Shown: in pieces, positions 1 to 5,968 of the stretch
Position numbering within the stretch: position 1 is the first letter of the stretch
How the letters are laid out: each line of letters begins with the position of its first letter
Source: Gammaproteobacteria bacterium
Lineage (GTDB): Bacteria; Pseudomonadota; Gammaproteobacteria; Eutrophobiales; Eutrophobiaceae
Reading direction: 5' to 3'
NCBI GenBank assembly: GCA_009843675.1
Contig: VYCZ01000444.1
Span: 1 to 11,036 of the forward strand
Length of the DNA: 11,036 nucleotides
Position numbers and translations under genes: made by a program
Notes under the pieces: generated by a model
Told to the model about the DNA's origin: nothing
Databases searched by the model: none
The model's input: the letters and a program-made list of their open reading frames with translations, nothing else

Positions 1-537
1 ACTCAGGTCCACGGAATCGATTTTATGCAGCATGCCGCCCGCGCCGCTTTCCCTGATAACGCGGCCGTCTGCATCGCGGAACACCACCCCCAGCGCCTGC
101 GCCATGCCGGTTCCGCCATCGTTGGTGGCTGAACCGCCTATGCCCAGTATGATTTTCCGCGCACCCCTGTCCAGGGCGTCACGGATCAACTCCCCGGTAC
201 CATACGACGTAGTCTTGAGCGGGTTTTTGCTGCTGCCGGTCGCCAGGGCCAGCCCGGATGCCGCAGCCATTTCAATAACCGCAGTCCTGCCATCCCCCAG
301 CATGCCGTACGCAGCCGCGACTTTTTGCCCTGCGGGACCCTTGACTCTGCAGGATATCAACTCCCCGCCGGCCGCATCCAGTAACGACCGCACCGTACCC
401 TCCCCGCCGTCGGCCATGGGTATCCTGATGCAATCGGCATCGGGCAGCGCTCTTTTAATACCGGCTTCCATGGCCTCGGCAACTTCCAAAGAGGTCAGGC
501 TGCCCTTGAATGAGTCGGGCGCAAGAATAATCTTCAT
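1..537 (-). CDS. Glycerate kinase (GlxK/GarK family), C-terminus cut by window edge
   Basis: This gene encodes the N-terminal 179 residues of a glycerate kinase, an enzyme that phosphorylates D-glycerate with ATP and feeds glycerate from glyoxylate or sugar-acid breakdown into lower glycolysis in the cytoplasm. The family start is clear: MKIILAPDSFKGS at residues 1-13, ADGGEGT at 42-48, and GIGGSATNDGGTG at about 132-144, all hallmark blocks of the GlxK/GarK fold rather than of the MOFRL-type glycerate kinase. The family is usually about 370-380 residues, so roughly half the gene lies outside the window. The start codon ATG is at 535-537, 5 nt after the stop of the DUF192 gene, so the two are probably co-transcribed. 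No strong Shine-Dalgarno sequence precedes it, which would fit translational coupling. Whether the product is 2- or 3-phosphoglycerate cannot be decided here. Confidence 0.93.
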   Translation of the reverse strand, partial: MKIILAPDSFKGSLTSLEVAEAMEAGIKRALPDADCIRIPMADGGEGTVRSLLDAAGGELISCRVKGPAGQKVAAAYGMLGDGRTAVIEMAAASGLALATGSSKNPLKTTSYGTGELIRDALDRGARKIILGIGGSATNDGGTGMAQALGVVFRDADGRVIRESGAGGMLHKIDSVDLS

Positions 538-542
538 AGGGT

Positions 543-1025
543 CTAACGTACCTGGTAGGTGACGCTGTCACCAACGGAAATGTTCTTTTGTCGCACCTGC
601 CCTGAGTTCAACTCCAGAACAGCCTTGACCTTGCCGTCAGAGGGCATCACGGTAGTGGATTCAGTCCGGGCATTCTCAACGATCTTGACGATATGCCCGT
701 TGCTGTCGATATAGATTATATCAAGCGGGATAAAAGTATTCTTCATCCAGATGTTCATGCGTTGGGGTTTTTCATTCAGCAACAGCATACCCTGGCCCTC
801 GGGCATCGATGACCGGTACATCAGCCCGATGCTTTTCAGGCGGTTGGTATCGGCAACCTCAACCCGGTAGTTGAGTTCGCCGGATTTGGTGGCGATAGTC
901 AGCGAACCGGTCTTGAACTGAGTCTGCGCGGTACATCCTGCGGCAATGAAAAGCAGCAAGACAAGGCAGCCGCCCCGACAATTTACTCTTCTAATTAACA
1001 ACTCTGACTTCATGACTTTAGACAC
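543..1025 (-). CDS. DUF192 family protein, probable lipoprotein
   Basis: This is a 160-residue DUF192 protein of unknown biochemical function. Residues 7-18 are positively charged, residues 20-30 form a hydrophobic core, and IAAGC ends at Cys31, which fits a lipobox and predicts a lipid-anchored exported protein. The rest matches the DUF192 fold: GLMYR (67-71), a Gly-Met-Leu turn (79-81), WMKNT (93-97) and IPLDIIYID (99-107), with the usual C-terminal Leu-Glu-Leu-Asn-Ser-Gly strand. The chosen start is GTG at 1023-1025 because AGGA lies 5 nt upstream on the minus strand; an in-frame ATG at 1011-1013 would remove only four residues and keep the lipobox. It follows the dUTPase gene by 33 nt and precedes glycerate kinase by 5 nt, suggesting one transcript. 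No functional link between these neighbours is obvious. Confidence 0.88.
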   Translation of the reverse strand: MSKVMKSELLIRRVNCRGGCLVLLLFIAAGCTAQTQFKTGSLTIATKSGELNYRVEVADTNRLKSIGLMYRSSMPEGQGMLLLNEKPQRMNIWMKNTFIPLDIIYIDSNGHIVKIVENARTESTTVMPSDGKVKAVLELNSGQVRQKNISVGDSVTYQVR

Positions 1026-1058
1026 TTAATTCCTGTCTTCTATCCCCTGGCCCCTGCT

Positions 1059-1526
1059 TCAACCAATGTTCTTATTATCTTCCTCGGTTTTCGTTTCCAT
1101 ACTGTAGCCGCTGTCCTGCCTGCTCAGGTTGACCGCATGTTTCTGGGAATAAATGTCGTACACTTTTTCCGGGGTAAGACCCGAGCATATCAGCGCGGAG
1201 ACGAGAAAATGCAGGATGTCGATCAGTTCGACCCGGATATTCTGTATGTCGATCTCATCCTTGCTCCACCATTTCCACAACAGTTCCTCGTCAAGCTCCA
1301 GTATTTCCTCGCGCATCGCCCTGGAATAGTTTGACAGCCAGACATTGGGCAGGTCGTTCACCTTCAGGTCACCCCTGTTGACCTCGGCGAAAATAGTGTC
1401 CATGGCCAGGGGGTTCCCCGATGTGTCCTTCAGGCTGTTCTTTTTGAAAACATAATCGTTCAGATCCGATTGCATGGAAAAAATGCGTTTCAACATGTCG
1501 TTTTCAGCCGGTGTTTCGGTAGTCAT
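1059..1526 (-). CDS. Dimeric dUTPase (all-alpha NTP pyrophosphatase, dUTPase_2 family)
   Basis: This 155-residue protein belongs to the dimeric, MazG-related dUTPase family, which hydrolyses dUTP (and often dUDP) to dUMP, keeping uracil out of DNA and supplying dUMP for dTMP synthesis. The Mg-binding helices are visible: REEILELDEELLWKWW at 72-87, with the acidic ExxE pair Glu74/Glu77, then RVELIDILHFLVSA at 98-111, with Glu100 and Asp103 as the second acidic pair. The WLSNYSRA segment at 63-70 is also typical. The tail after residue 138 is polar and probably disordered. It is unrelated to the trimeric beta-sheet Dut. The ATG at 1524-1526 has a weak GGGA 8 nt upstream; a second in-frame ATG at residue 11 has no better site. 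It is the first gene of a likely three-gene minus-strand run and is divergent from the GST gene. Confidence 0.85.
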   Translation of the reverse strand: MTTETPAENDMLKRIFSMQSDLNDYVFKKNSLKDTSGNPLAMDTIFAEVNRGDLKVNDLPNVWLSNYSRAMREEILELDEELLWKWWSKDEIDIQNIRVELIDILHFLVSALICSGLTPEKVYDIYSQKHAVNLSRQDSGYSMETKTEEDNKNIG

Positions 1527-1572
1527 GGCAAGCGTCCCGTGTTTTTGTAGTCAAGTCTGTTCTGAGGTACGT

Positions 1573-1578
1573 TATAAT
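1573..1578 (+). promoter_or_regulatory. Candidate -10 element upstream of the GST-like gene
   Basis: A perfect TATAAT lies 57 nt before the ATG at 1636, in the 109-nt gap between the divergent dUTPase and GST genes. No convincing -35 box is found 16-18 nt upstream (the best options, around 1549-1556, are poor), so this is a weak promoter prediction resting on the -10 match alone. Confidence 0.3.
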
Positions 1579-1635
1579 GGCGTTCAGTATAAACCCCGCT
1601 ATTATTGCCGTTTTAACCATCACCGTACACACTTT

Positions 1636-2310
1636 ATGACCATGGATATTGAACTGATCAGTTTTGACCTGTGCCCGTTTGTACAGCGTTCCGTCATCAC
1701 CCTGCTGGAAAAGAACATTCCGTTCAAGCGCACCAACATCGACCTGGCGAACAAGCCGGACTGGTTTTTACAAATTTCGCCCCTGGGGAAAGTGCCGGTG
1801 CTGCGCATCAACGGCAACATCCTGTTCGAGTCGGCGGTCATCAACGAATACCTGGATGAAATCACCCCCCCGTCCATGCACCCCGGGGACCCGCTGGAAA
1901 AAGCGGCGAACCGGGCATGGATCGAATTCGGCTCGGAACTGTCCAACCTGTCGTTCAGGATGCTGATTACGCAGGACAACAAGGTGCTGGACGATTCTCT
2001 CCAGGCATTACGGGATAAATTCGGGTTCCTGGACAGGAACCTTGACGCCGCCCCCTTCTTCAACGGCGCGGACTTCTCGCTCATCGACGCGGCCTACGCG
2101 CCCGTGTTCATCCGCATCGAATACCTGTTGAAGCAGGTGATAGATGACATTATCCCACCTGACTGCGGCCGGGTGCTTGCCTGGAGCGATGCCATCCTGG
2201 AGCGCCCGTCGGTGCAGGGCAGCATCATCGACCGCTTCACCGAACTGGCGACGGAACGGTTCAAAAAACGGGGCGGTATCCTGCTGCAGGGAATTAAGGG
2301 GTCAGAGTAA
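1636..2310 (+). CDS. Glutathione S-transferase-like protein (Cys-type active site)
   Basis: This is a 224-residue cytosolic GST-fold protein. The N-terminal thioredoxin-like domain carries CPFVQR at 13-18, so Cys13 is the likely catalytic residue, as in omega-type and stringent-starvation-like GSTs that do thiol transfer or dehydroascorbate-type reductions rather than classic conjugation. SPLGKVPVL at 48-56 contains the cis-proline (Pro54), and the Glu65-Ser66 pair is the usual glutathione gamma-glutamyl contact. An all-helical C-terminal domain follows from about 85, with FSLIDAAYAP matching the conserved N-capping/hydrophobic-staple segment. The reading frame stays open back to 1474, but the family begins just before the first beta strand, so ATG 1636 (or 1642) is preferred. 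The last three codons and stop (Gly-Ser-Glu-TAA) are supplied by the 43-bp repeat that starts at 2298, so the native C-terminus may have been altered. The substrate is unknown. Confidence 0.87.
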   Translation: MTMDIELISFDLCPFVQRSVITLLEKNIPFKRTNIDLANKPDWFLQISPLGKVPVLRINGNILFESAVINEYLDEITPPSMHPGDPLEKAANRAWIEFGSELSNLSFRMLITQDNKVLDDSLQALRDKFGFLDRNLDAAPFFNGADFSLIDAAYAPVFIRIEYLLKQVIDDIIPPDCGRVLAWSDAILERPSVQGSIIDRFTELATERFKKRGGILLQGIKGSE

Positions 2311-2340
2311 GTGTCGTCAGAATTTTTACTCTGACCCCAT
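2298..2340. repeat. 43-bp palindromic repeat, copy 1
   Basis: The element has two perfect 13-bp inverted arms, GGGGTCAGAGTAA at 2298-2310 and its complement at 2326-2338, around a 15-nt loop, followed by AT. It matches 5909-5951 at 42 of 43 positions; the difference is T2317 versus C5928. It sits in the convergent junction between the GST-like gene and the CFA-synthase-like gene, and its left arm encodes the last residues and TAA stop of the GST. It could fold into a hairpin in either transcript and might weakly terminate or protect 3' ends. No T-tract directly follows either arm, so a classical intrinsic terminator is not supported. It resembles a REP-like or short mobile palindrome; no transposase gene is in the window. 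Confidence 0.9.
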
Positions 2341-2353
2341 CTATCACGGAGTT

Positions 2354-3577
2354 TTACGCATGCTTCTGCAGCACCACGCGGTAGCACTGCAGGCGGTTAG
2401 TAAGGAAACAGTTTGCCGCCCCCCACAGGTACAGCCGGAAGCGCCGGTAATCTGCGCCGCCGAATTTCTCGATGATGAAATCCCGGTTGGCATCGAAACG
2501 TTTAGCCCAGTGGACAAAGGTCAGGTAATAACTGTGCCGGTCATCCCATACCCCCTTCAGGTCAAACGGCATCGACGCCAATGATTTAAGGAAGTCGTGC
2601 AGAACGAAGAAAGAATGGTTGCCGGGATAGATGTGTTGCGTAATAAAGGATGATTTCTCATACTTCCGCAGTTCTGCGCTGGCATCGAGGAACACGTAAC
2701 CGCCGGGCTTGAGCAAGCGGTCAAAACAGGCAAGCACATCGGTGTAGTTGGGCAGGTGCTCCATCACTCCCAGGATGGCAATGGCATCGAACTGCTTTTT
2801 GGGTCTGTACTCGAGCACATCCATTAACTTGGTAGTGATTGGGAGGTTCTGCTCGCTGGTCAGTTGCTGCATGAACTTCAGAGACTGCTTTGCTATGGTA
2901 AGGCCTGTTACCTTGACGCCCTTGCGCGCCGCGTACTCCGCAAACGAACCCCAGCCTACACCGACGTCCAGCACTTCGCTACCGGGCTTCATCTTGCATC
3001 GTTCCAGGATAAAGTCCATTTTCCGCCGTATCGCTGTCGAGAGCGGTTCGTTATCCGACTCGAATATGCCCTGGGTGTAACATCGGAACTCTTCGTCCAG
3101 GAACGACAGGTAGAACGAGTGGTCCCGCTCGTAATGACGGCTGATGGCCGCCTTGTTGACCCTGACTTGACCCAGCAGCACCGGTGCGATGAAACGCCAG
3201 ATCCACCTGAACCGGTGCCGGTCCTGTAGTTTCTCGCGCAGATCGTACATTTCAATGATATCACCCTCGACATCGAACCAGCCGTCGATGTACGCATTGG
3301 CGATGATGCCTTCGTCAAACGATGCAATGGCCCGCAGACCCCTGGGGTGGGTCATGTGTAGTTTGAAACGCGGGGAACCCGCGCCAATCCGGTGTTCACT
3401 CCCATCCTGAAGGACCATGTCAAAACTCACTGCGGCTCCCCGGAAACCCTTGGAGATAATCTTCAGCAGGCGGGCTTCATTGCCCTGCGCTGATTTTATT
3501 ATATTGCCTTCCGTCACTTGCGCGTTTCCCTGAACGTCTTGTGGCTTACCGGCACGATCATCTAGAATAGACGCCAT
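2354..3577 (-). CDS. Cyclopropane-fatty-acyl-phospholipid synthase family methyltransferase
   Basis: This 407-residue protein belongs to the CFA synthase (mycolic-acid cyclopropane synthase) family of SAM-dependent enzymes, which methylenate or methylate double bonds of acyl chains in membrane phospholipids. The N-terminal lipid-binding half spans about 35-145. ISRHYERDHSFYLSFLDEEF at 145-164 matches the conserved HYD block. The Rossmann SAM-binding motif is VLDVGVGWGSF at 202-212, followed by GVMEHL at 270-275, ITQHIYPGNH at 312-321 and a C-terminal RLYLWGAANCFLTNRLQ at 381-397. Length fits the family. Oddities are Val207 where most members have Cys in the Gly-Cys-Gly-Trp-Gly motif, and YPGNH instead of the usual FPGG. 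It may therefore act on a different lipid or perform plain C-methylation. The ATG at 3575-3577 has a GAAGG-like site about 9 nt upstream. It is transcribed away from ubiG. Confidence 0.85.
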   Translation of the reverse strand: MASILDDRAGKPQDVQGNAQVTEGNIIKSAQGNEARLLKIISKGFRGAAVSFDMVLQDGSEHRIGAGSPRFKLHMTHPRGLRAIASFDEGIIANAYIDGWFDVEGDIIEMYDLREKLQDRHRFRWIWRFIAPVLLGQVRVNKAAISRHYERDHSFYLSFLDEEFRCYTQGIFESDNEPLSTAIRRKMDFILERCKMKPGSEVLDVGVGWGSFAEYAARKGVKVTGLTIAKQSLKFMQQLTSEQNLPITTKLMDVLEYRPKKQFDAIAILGVMEHLPNYTDVLACFDRLLKPGGYVFLDASAELRKYEKSSFITQHIYPGNHSFFVLHDFLKSLASMPFDLKGVWDDRHSYYLTFVHWAKRFDANRDFIIEKFGGADYRRFRLYLWGAANCFLTNRLQCYRVVLQKHA

Positions 3578-3604
3578 TGTTCACTACACCTTCTTTGTTC
3601 TACG

Positions 3605-3634
3605 TTAACATCGCATATTAGGTTATTTTAAACT
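3605..3634 (+). promoter_or_regulatory. Candidate promoter for the ubiG cluster
   Basis: TTAACA at 3605-3610 (5 of 6 to a sigma70 -35 box) and TAAACT at 3629-3634 (4 of 6 to a -10 box) are 18 nt apart, placing transcription start near 3641, about 40 nt before the ubiG ATG. The prediction is by eye and modest; it overlaps a candidate promoter for the divergent gene. Confidence 0.3.
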
Positions 3635-3648
3635 AATCAATATGACAA
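3620..3648 (-). promoter_or_regulatory. Candidate promoter for the CFA-synthase-like gene
   Basis: On the minus strand TTGTCA (complement of 3643-3648, 5 of 6 to the -35 consensus) is followed after exactly 17 nt by TAACCT (complement of 3620-3625, a weak -10 box). This would give a leader of about 35 nt. It overlaps the candidate ubiG promoter, and an imperfect palindrome at 3618-3636 (TTAGGTTA...TAAACTAA) spans both -10 regions, so the two genes could share an operator. Confidence 0.3.
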
Positions 3649-3661
3649 CCCCCACCGGGGG
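3649..3661 (+). other. Short GC hairpin in the ubiG leader
   Basis: Five C, a 3-nt ACC loop and five G form a perfect 5-bp GC stem in an otherwise AT-rich leader, ending 20 nt before the ubiG ATG. If transcription starts near 3641 it lies in the 5' untranslated region and could influence mRNA stability or ribosome access. The effect is unknown. Confidence 0.4.
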
Positions 3662-3681
3662 ATTCATGTTATCCGGTCTCC

Positions 3682-4392
3682 ATGAACCACCACCACGAAA
3701 ATATCAACCCGGACGAGGTTGAAAAATTCGAACGCCTGGCCCATGACTGGTGGGACGCCGCAGGTCCCATGAAAGCCCTGCACGATATCAACCCGGTGCG
3801 CCTGGCCTATATCAGCGATAACGTAACGCTGGACGGCAGGCGCGTGCTCGACGTCGGCTGTGGCGGCGGCATCCTGACGGAGTCCCTGGCGCTCCTCGGC
3901 GCAACGGTACGGGGGCTGGATGCCGGCGAGGCAGTCATCCGGGTGGCTGCCCGGCATGCGCAGGAAAACGGCCTGGAGATAGAATACACTGCCGCAAGCC
4001 TGGAAGGCTTCGCCGCAGGCAATGCCGGCTGTTTCGACGTACTCACCTGTATGGAACTGCTGGAACATGTACCGGACCCCGAGGAACTGCTGCAAGCCTG
4101 CGCCCGGGTATTGACTCCCGGCGGTCACCTGTTCCTGGCGACCATCAACCGCAACCTGAAGTCCTACCTCGGCGCCGTTATCGGCGCCGAGCGCCTGTTT
4201 GGACTGCTGCCGGAAGGTACGCACGACTACGCCGGCTTCATTCGCCCATCCGAACTGAAACGCTGGCTGCGCAATGCCAATTTCGACGTACTTGACATCA
4301 GGGGAATGCTTTACGTCCCCGGCCTCAGGTACTGTGCACTGATCGACGACCCCGGTATCAACTACCTGCTCCACGCACGGCTTGCCGGTTAA
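3682..4392 (+). CDS. ubiG: Ubiquinone biosynthesis O-methyltransferase UbiG
   Basis: UbiG carries out both O-methylation steps of ubiquinone synthesis with SAM, on the polyprenyl-catechol intermediate and on demethylubiquinol, at the cytoplasmic face of the membrane. The 236-residue product has the full family pattern: the N-terminal NINPDEVEKFERLAHDWWD segment (8-26), LHDINPVRLAYI (33-44), SAM motif I VLDVGCGGG (55-63), the acidic Asp80 at the end of strand 2, MELLEHVPDP (in motif II), ATINRNLKSY and THDYAGFIRPSEL near the C-terminus. Length matches known UbiG. The ATG at 3682 starts the conserved region; the nearby ATG at 3666 is out of frame. No clear Shine-Dalgarno precedes it. The HAD phosphatase gene begins 18 nt downstream, an arrangement also known in Pseudomonas, and the three genes 3682-5921 are probably one transcript. 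Confidence 0.95.
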   Translation: MNHHHENINPDEVEKFERLAHDWWDAAGPMKALHDINPVRLAYISDNVTLDGRRVLDVGCGGGILTESLALLGATVRGLDAGEAVIRVAARHAQENGLEIEYTAASLEGFAAGNAGCFDVLTCMELLEHVPDPEELLQACARVLTPGGHLFLATINRNLKSYLGAVIGAERLFGLLPEGTHDYAGFIRPSELKRWLRNANFDVLDIRGMLYVPGLRYCALIDDPGINYLLHARLAG

Positions 4393-4410
4393 TCATCAAC
4401 GAACAGGCGC

Positions 4411-5082
4411 ATGCACAACAATATCAAACACGTCCTGTTCGACCTGGACGGGACCCTGGTGGACACCGCCCCCGACCTGGCTTTCGCGCTGAACCGGACC
4501 CTGGTCAAGCGCGGCAGGGAACCGCTGCCCTTCGAAATGATACGCCCAAGCGTTTCCCTAGGTGGCGTAGCATTGGTGAAACTGGGATTCAGGCTGGATG
4601 AATCCGACCCGGAATTCACCCCGGTGCGTAACGAGTTCCTGGCCATCTACCGGGACAACCTCTCCACGCACAGCCGCCTGTTTCCCGGAATGGAACTGGT
4701 GCTGGACAGGCTTGAAGAAACCGGCGTGTCCTGGGGTATCGTCACCAATAAACCCGCCTGGTTGACCGATCCGCTGATGCAGGCGTTGCAACTGGATACG
4801 CGTACCCCATGTATCGTCTCCGGCGACACGCTGGAACACCGCAAACCGCACCCTGCCCCGCTGCTCCATGCCTGTAAACTGTTGCAGTGTGAGCCGCGCG
4901 AGACCGTGTACATAGGCGACGACAGGCGCGATGTTGCAGCAGGGACAAGCGCCGGCATGGCAACCCTGGTGGCTTCTTACGGCTACATCGTTTCGACCGA
5001 GGACCCCGGGAACTGGGGCGCGGACGGCTTCATCGACAGTCCGGAAGACATCCTGCCCTGGATCAGGGCCGGCGGCAGATGA
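4411..5082 (+). CDS. HAD-family phosphatase, MupP/Gph (phosphoglycolate phosphatase) type
   Basis: This 223-residue cytosolic protein is a subfamily IA HAD phosphatase. Motif I is DLDGTLVD (11-18), with nucleophile Asp11 and acid/base Asp13; motif II is the Thr in GIVTNKP; motif III is the Lys in EHRKPHP; motif IV is YIGDDRRD. It would usually be called phosphoglycolate phosphatase. Position directly after ubiG, and blocks such as RNEFLAIYRDN, HSRLFPGM and the C-terminal GYI...NWGAD segment, recall Pseudomonas MupP, which removes phosphate from N-acetylmuramic acid 6-phosphate in the peptidoglycan recycling bypass that also uses AmgK and MurU. That resemblance is from memory of the family, not from an alignment. 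The stop TGA overlaps the next gene's ATG (ATGA, 5079-5082), implying translational coupling. Confidence 0.88.
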   Translation: MHNNIKHVLFDLDGTLVDTAPDLAFALNRTLVKRGREPLPFEMIRPSVSLGGVALVKLGFRLDESDPEFTPVRNEFLAIYRDNLSTHSRLFPGMELVLDRLEETGVSWGIVTNKPAWLTDPLMQALQLDTRTPCIVSGDTLEHRKPHPAPLLHACKLLQCEPRETVYIGDDRRDVAAGTSAGMATLVASYGYIVSTEDPGNWGADGFIDSPEDILPWIRAGGR

Positions 5083-5921
5083 CGCCGGAAGATTACTGCA
5101 GCAACAAGGCCGCTCCTGCCGGCTCCAACCTGTATTACTCCACCTTGTACCACGATGCGCAGACCAGGCGCATACTGCACGCCCTGTTTGCCTTCCATCA
5201 TGAATTGAATGAAGTAGTCTGCGAATCATCGGACCCCGGTGCGGCGCGGGTAACCCTGTACTGGTGGTTCGAGGAGATCGGCAGGCTGTTTTCCGGAGAG
5301 GCAAGACATCCGGTTACCCGTGAATTGTCTCAAATCGATAATGCGGACTATCTCTCCCAACAGGAGCTGATGGGCTGCATTGCGGCGACGGCGCAGTTCC
5401 TTGATACCCCGGAGAGCGACAATTACCAGTCCTGGCTGGCGCGCCACGACGCCGCCTCCGGTCAAATCTGGAAAACGGCAGGTCGGGCCTGCGGCTGCTC
5501 AGACCCGGATACACTGGCTACCCTGGTAGGCGCCGGCTCCTGCCACGGCGCATTCGAACTGCTGCACCATGTCAGGCACTTCGCCGGACTGGGCCTGAAC
5601 GTCCTCCCGGCCGACCTGCTTGCAAGCCACAATCTCGACCTGGAAACCGTCATTCGGCCCGATGCCGGTGCGACCACATCAGGCTTCTTCACCGACCTGT
5701 TCGACCGGCTGCACAATGATATCGGTAACTTCTTGAGTGCCTTGCAGGAAAAAAACGCAGACGCCCCGTTGTTCTCCATCACGCTGCTGAGAATCCTGGA
5801 CGCCCTGTGCCGCGAATACCGCAGCGCCGGTAAGCCGATCACCCACAGCCGCATCTCCCTCACCCCCATCCGGAAACTCTGGATAGCCTGGCGAACGTCC
5901 CGTAATCCGGGGTCAGAGTAA
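5079..5921 (+). CDS. Squalene/phytoene synthase-fold protein lacking the Asp-rich motifs (possible pseudoenzyme)
   Basis: This 280-residue protein has the all-helical head-to-head prenyl synthase fold: NLYYSTLYHDAQTRRILHAL (17-36), AFHHELNEVV (38-47), SDPGAARVTLYWWFEEIGRLF (51-71), HPVTREL (77-83) and LTPIRKLWIAWR (261-272). Active squalene and phytoene synthases carry two Asp-rich Mg-diphosphate motifs. Here the first, normally a DDxxD-like stretch after the AFC-RE-V segment, reads ELNEVVCES. The second, normally DxxxD/DVxED before a YLP, reads HHVRHFAGLGLNVLP (164-178). Both have lost their aspartates, so prenyl coupling is unlikely. Non-catalytic relatives exist, notably mitochondrial NDUFAF6, a complex I assembly factor; an assembly or lipid-binding role beside ubiG is inference. 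Translation is coupled to the preceding phosphatase by a 4-nt overlap. The last residues, Gly-Ser-Glu, and the stop come from the 43-bp repeat at 5909. Confidence 0.8.
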   Translation: MTPEDYCSNKAAPAGSNLYYSTLYHDAQTRRILHALFAFHHELNEVVCESSDPGAARVTLYWWFEEIGRLFSGEARHPVTRELSQIDNADYLSQQELMGCIAATAQFLDTPESDNYQSWLARHDAASGQIWKTAGRACGCSDPDTLATLVGAGSCHGAFELLHHVRHFAGLGLNVLPADLLASHNLDLETVIRPDAGATTSGFFTDLFDRLHNDIGNFLSALQEKNADAPLFSITLLRILDALCREYRSAGKPITHSRISLTPIRKLWIAWRTSRNPGSE

Positions 5922-5951
5922 GTGTCGCCAGAATTTTTACTCTGACCCCAT
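5909..5951. repeat. 43-bp palindromic repeat, copy 2
   Basis: This is the second copy of the element at 2298-2340, with the same 13-bp inverted arms (5909-5921 and 5937-5949) and a 15-nt loop; one base differs. Its left arm forms the Gly-Ser-Glu-TAA end of the synthase-like gene, and it occupies the tail-to-tail junction with the AmiS/UreI gene, whose stop is 17 nt beyond. Similarity falls off quickly on both sides of the 43 bp, so the element itself, not a larger duplication, is what moved or was conserved. Confidence 0.9.
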
Positions 5952-5968
5952 ATATCTCCAACACATAC

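Noticed and set aside
1474..1635. A 54-codon upstream extension of the GST frame
   Set aside because: It runs back over the divergent dUTPase start and the candidate -10 element, and GST proteins begin just before the first beta strand at about 1636.
2298..2340. Repeat copies as classical rho-independent terminators
   Set aside because: The stems are not followed by a T-tract on either strand; the T-run lies in the loop and arm, so only weak or protective roles are arguable.
3664..4374. A 236-codon open frame on the minus strand opposite ubiG
   Set aside because: It mirrors ubiG almost exactly and has low-complexity, family-free content; ubiG is clear on the plus strand.
4558..5304. A 248-codon minus-strand frame across the phosphatase and synthase-like genes
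   Set aside because: It spans two genuine coupled plus-strand genes and has an Arg/Gly/Pro-rich composition typical of antisense frames.
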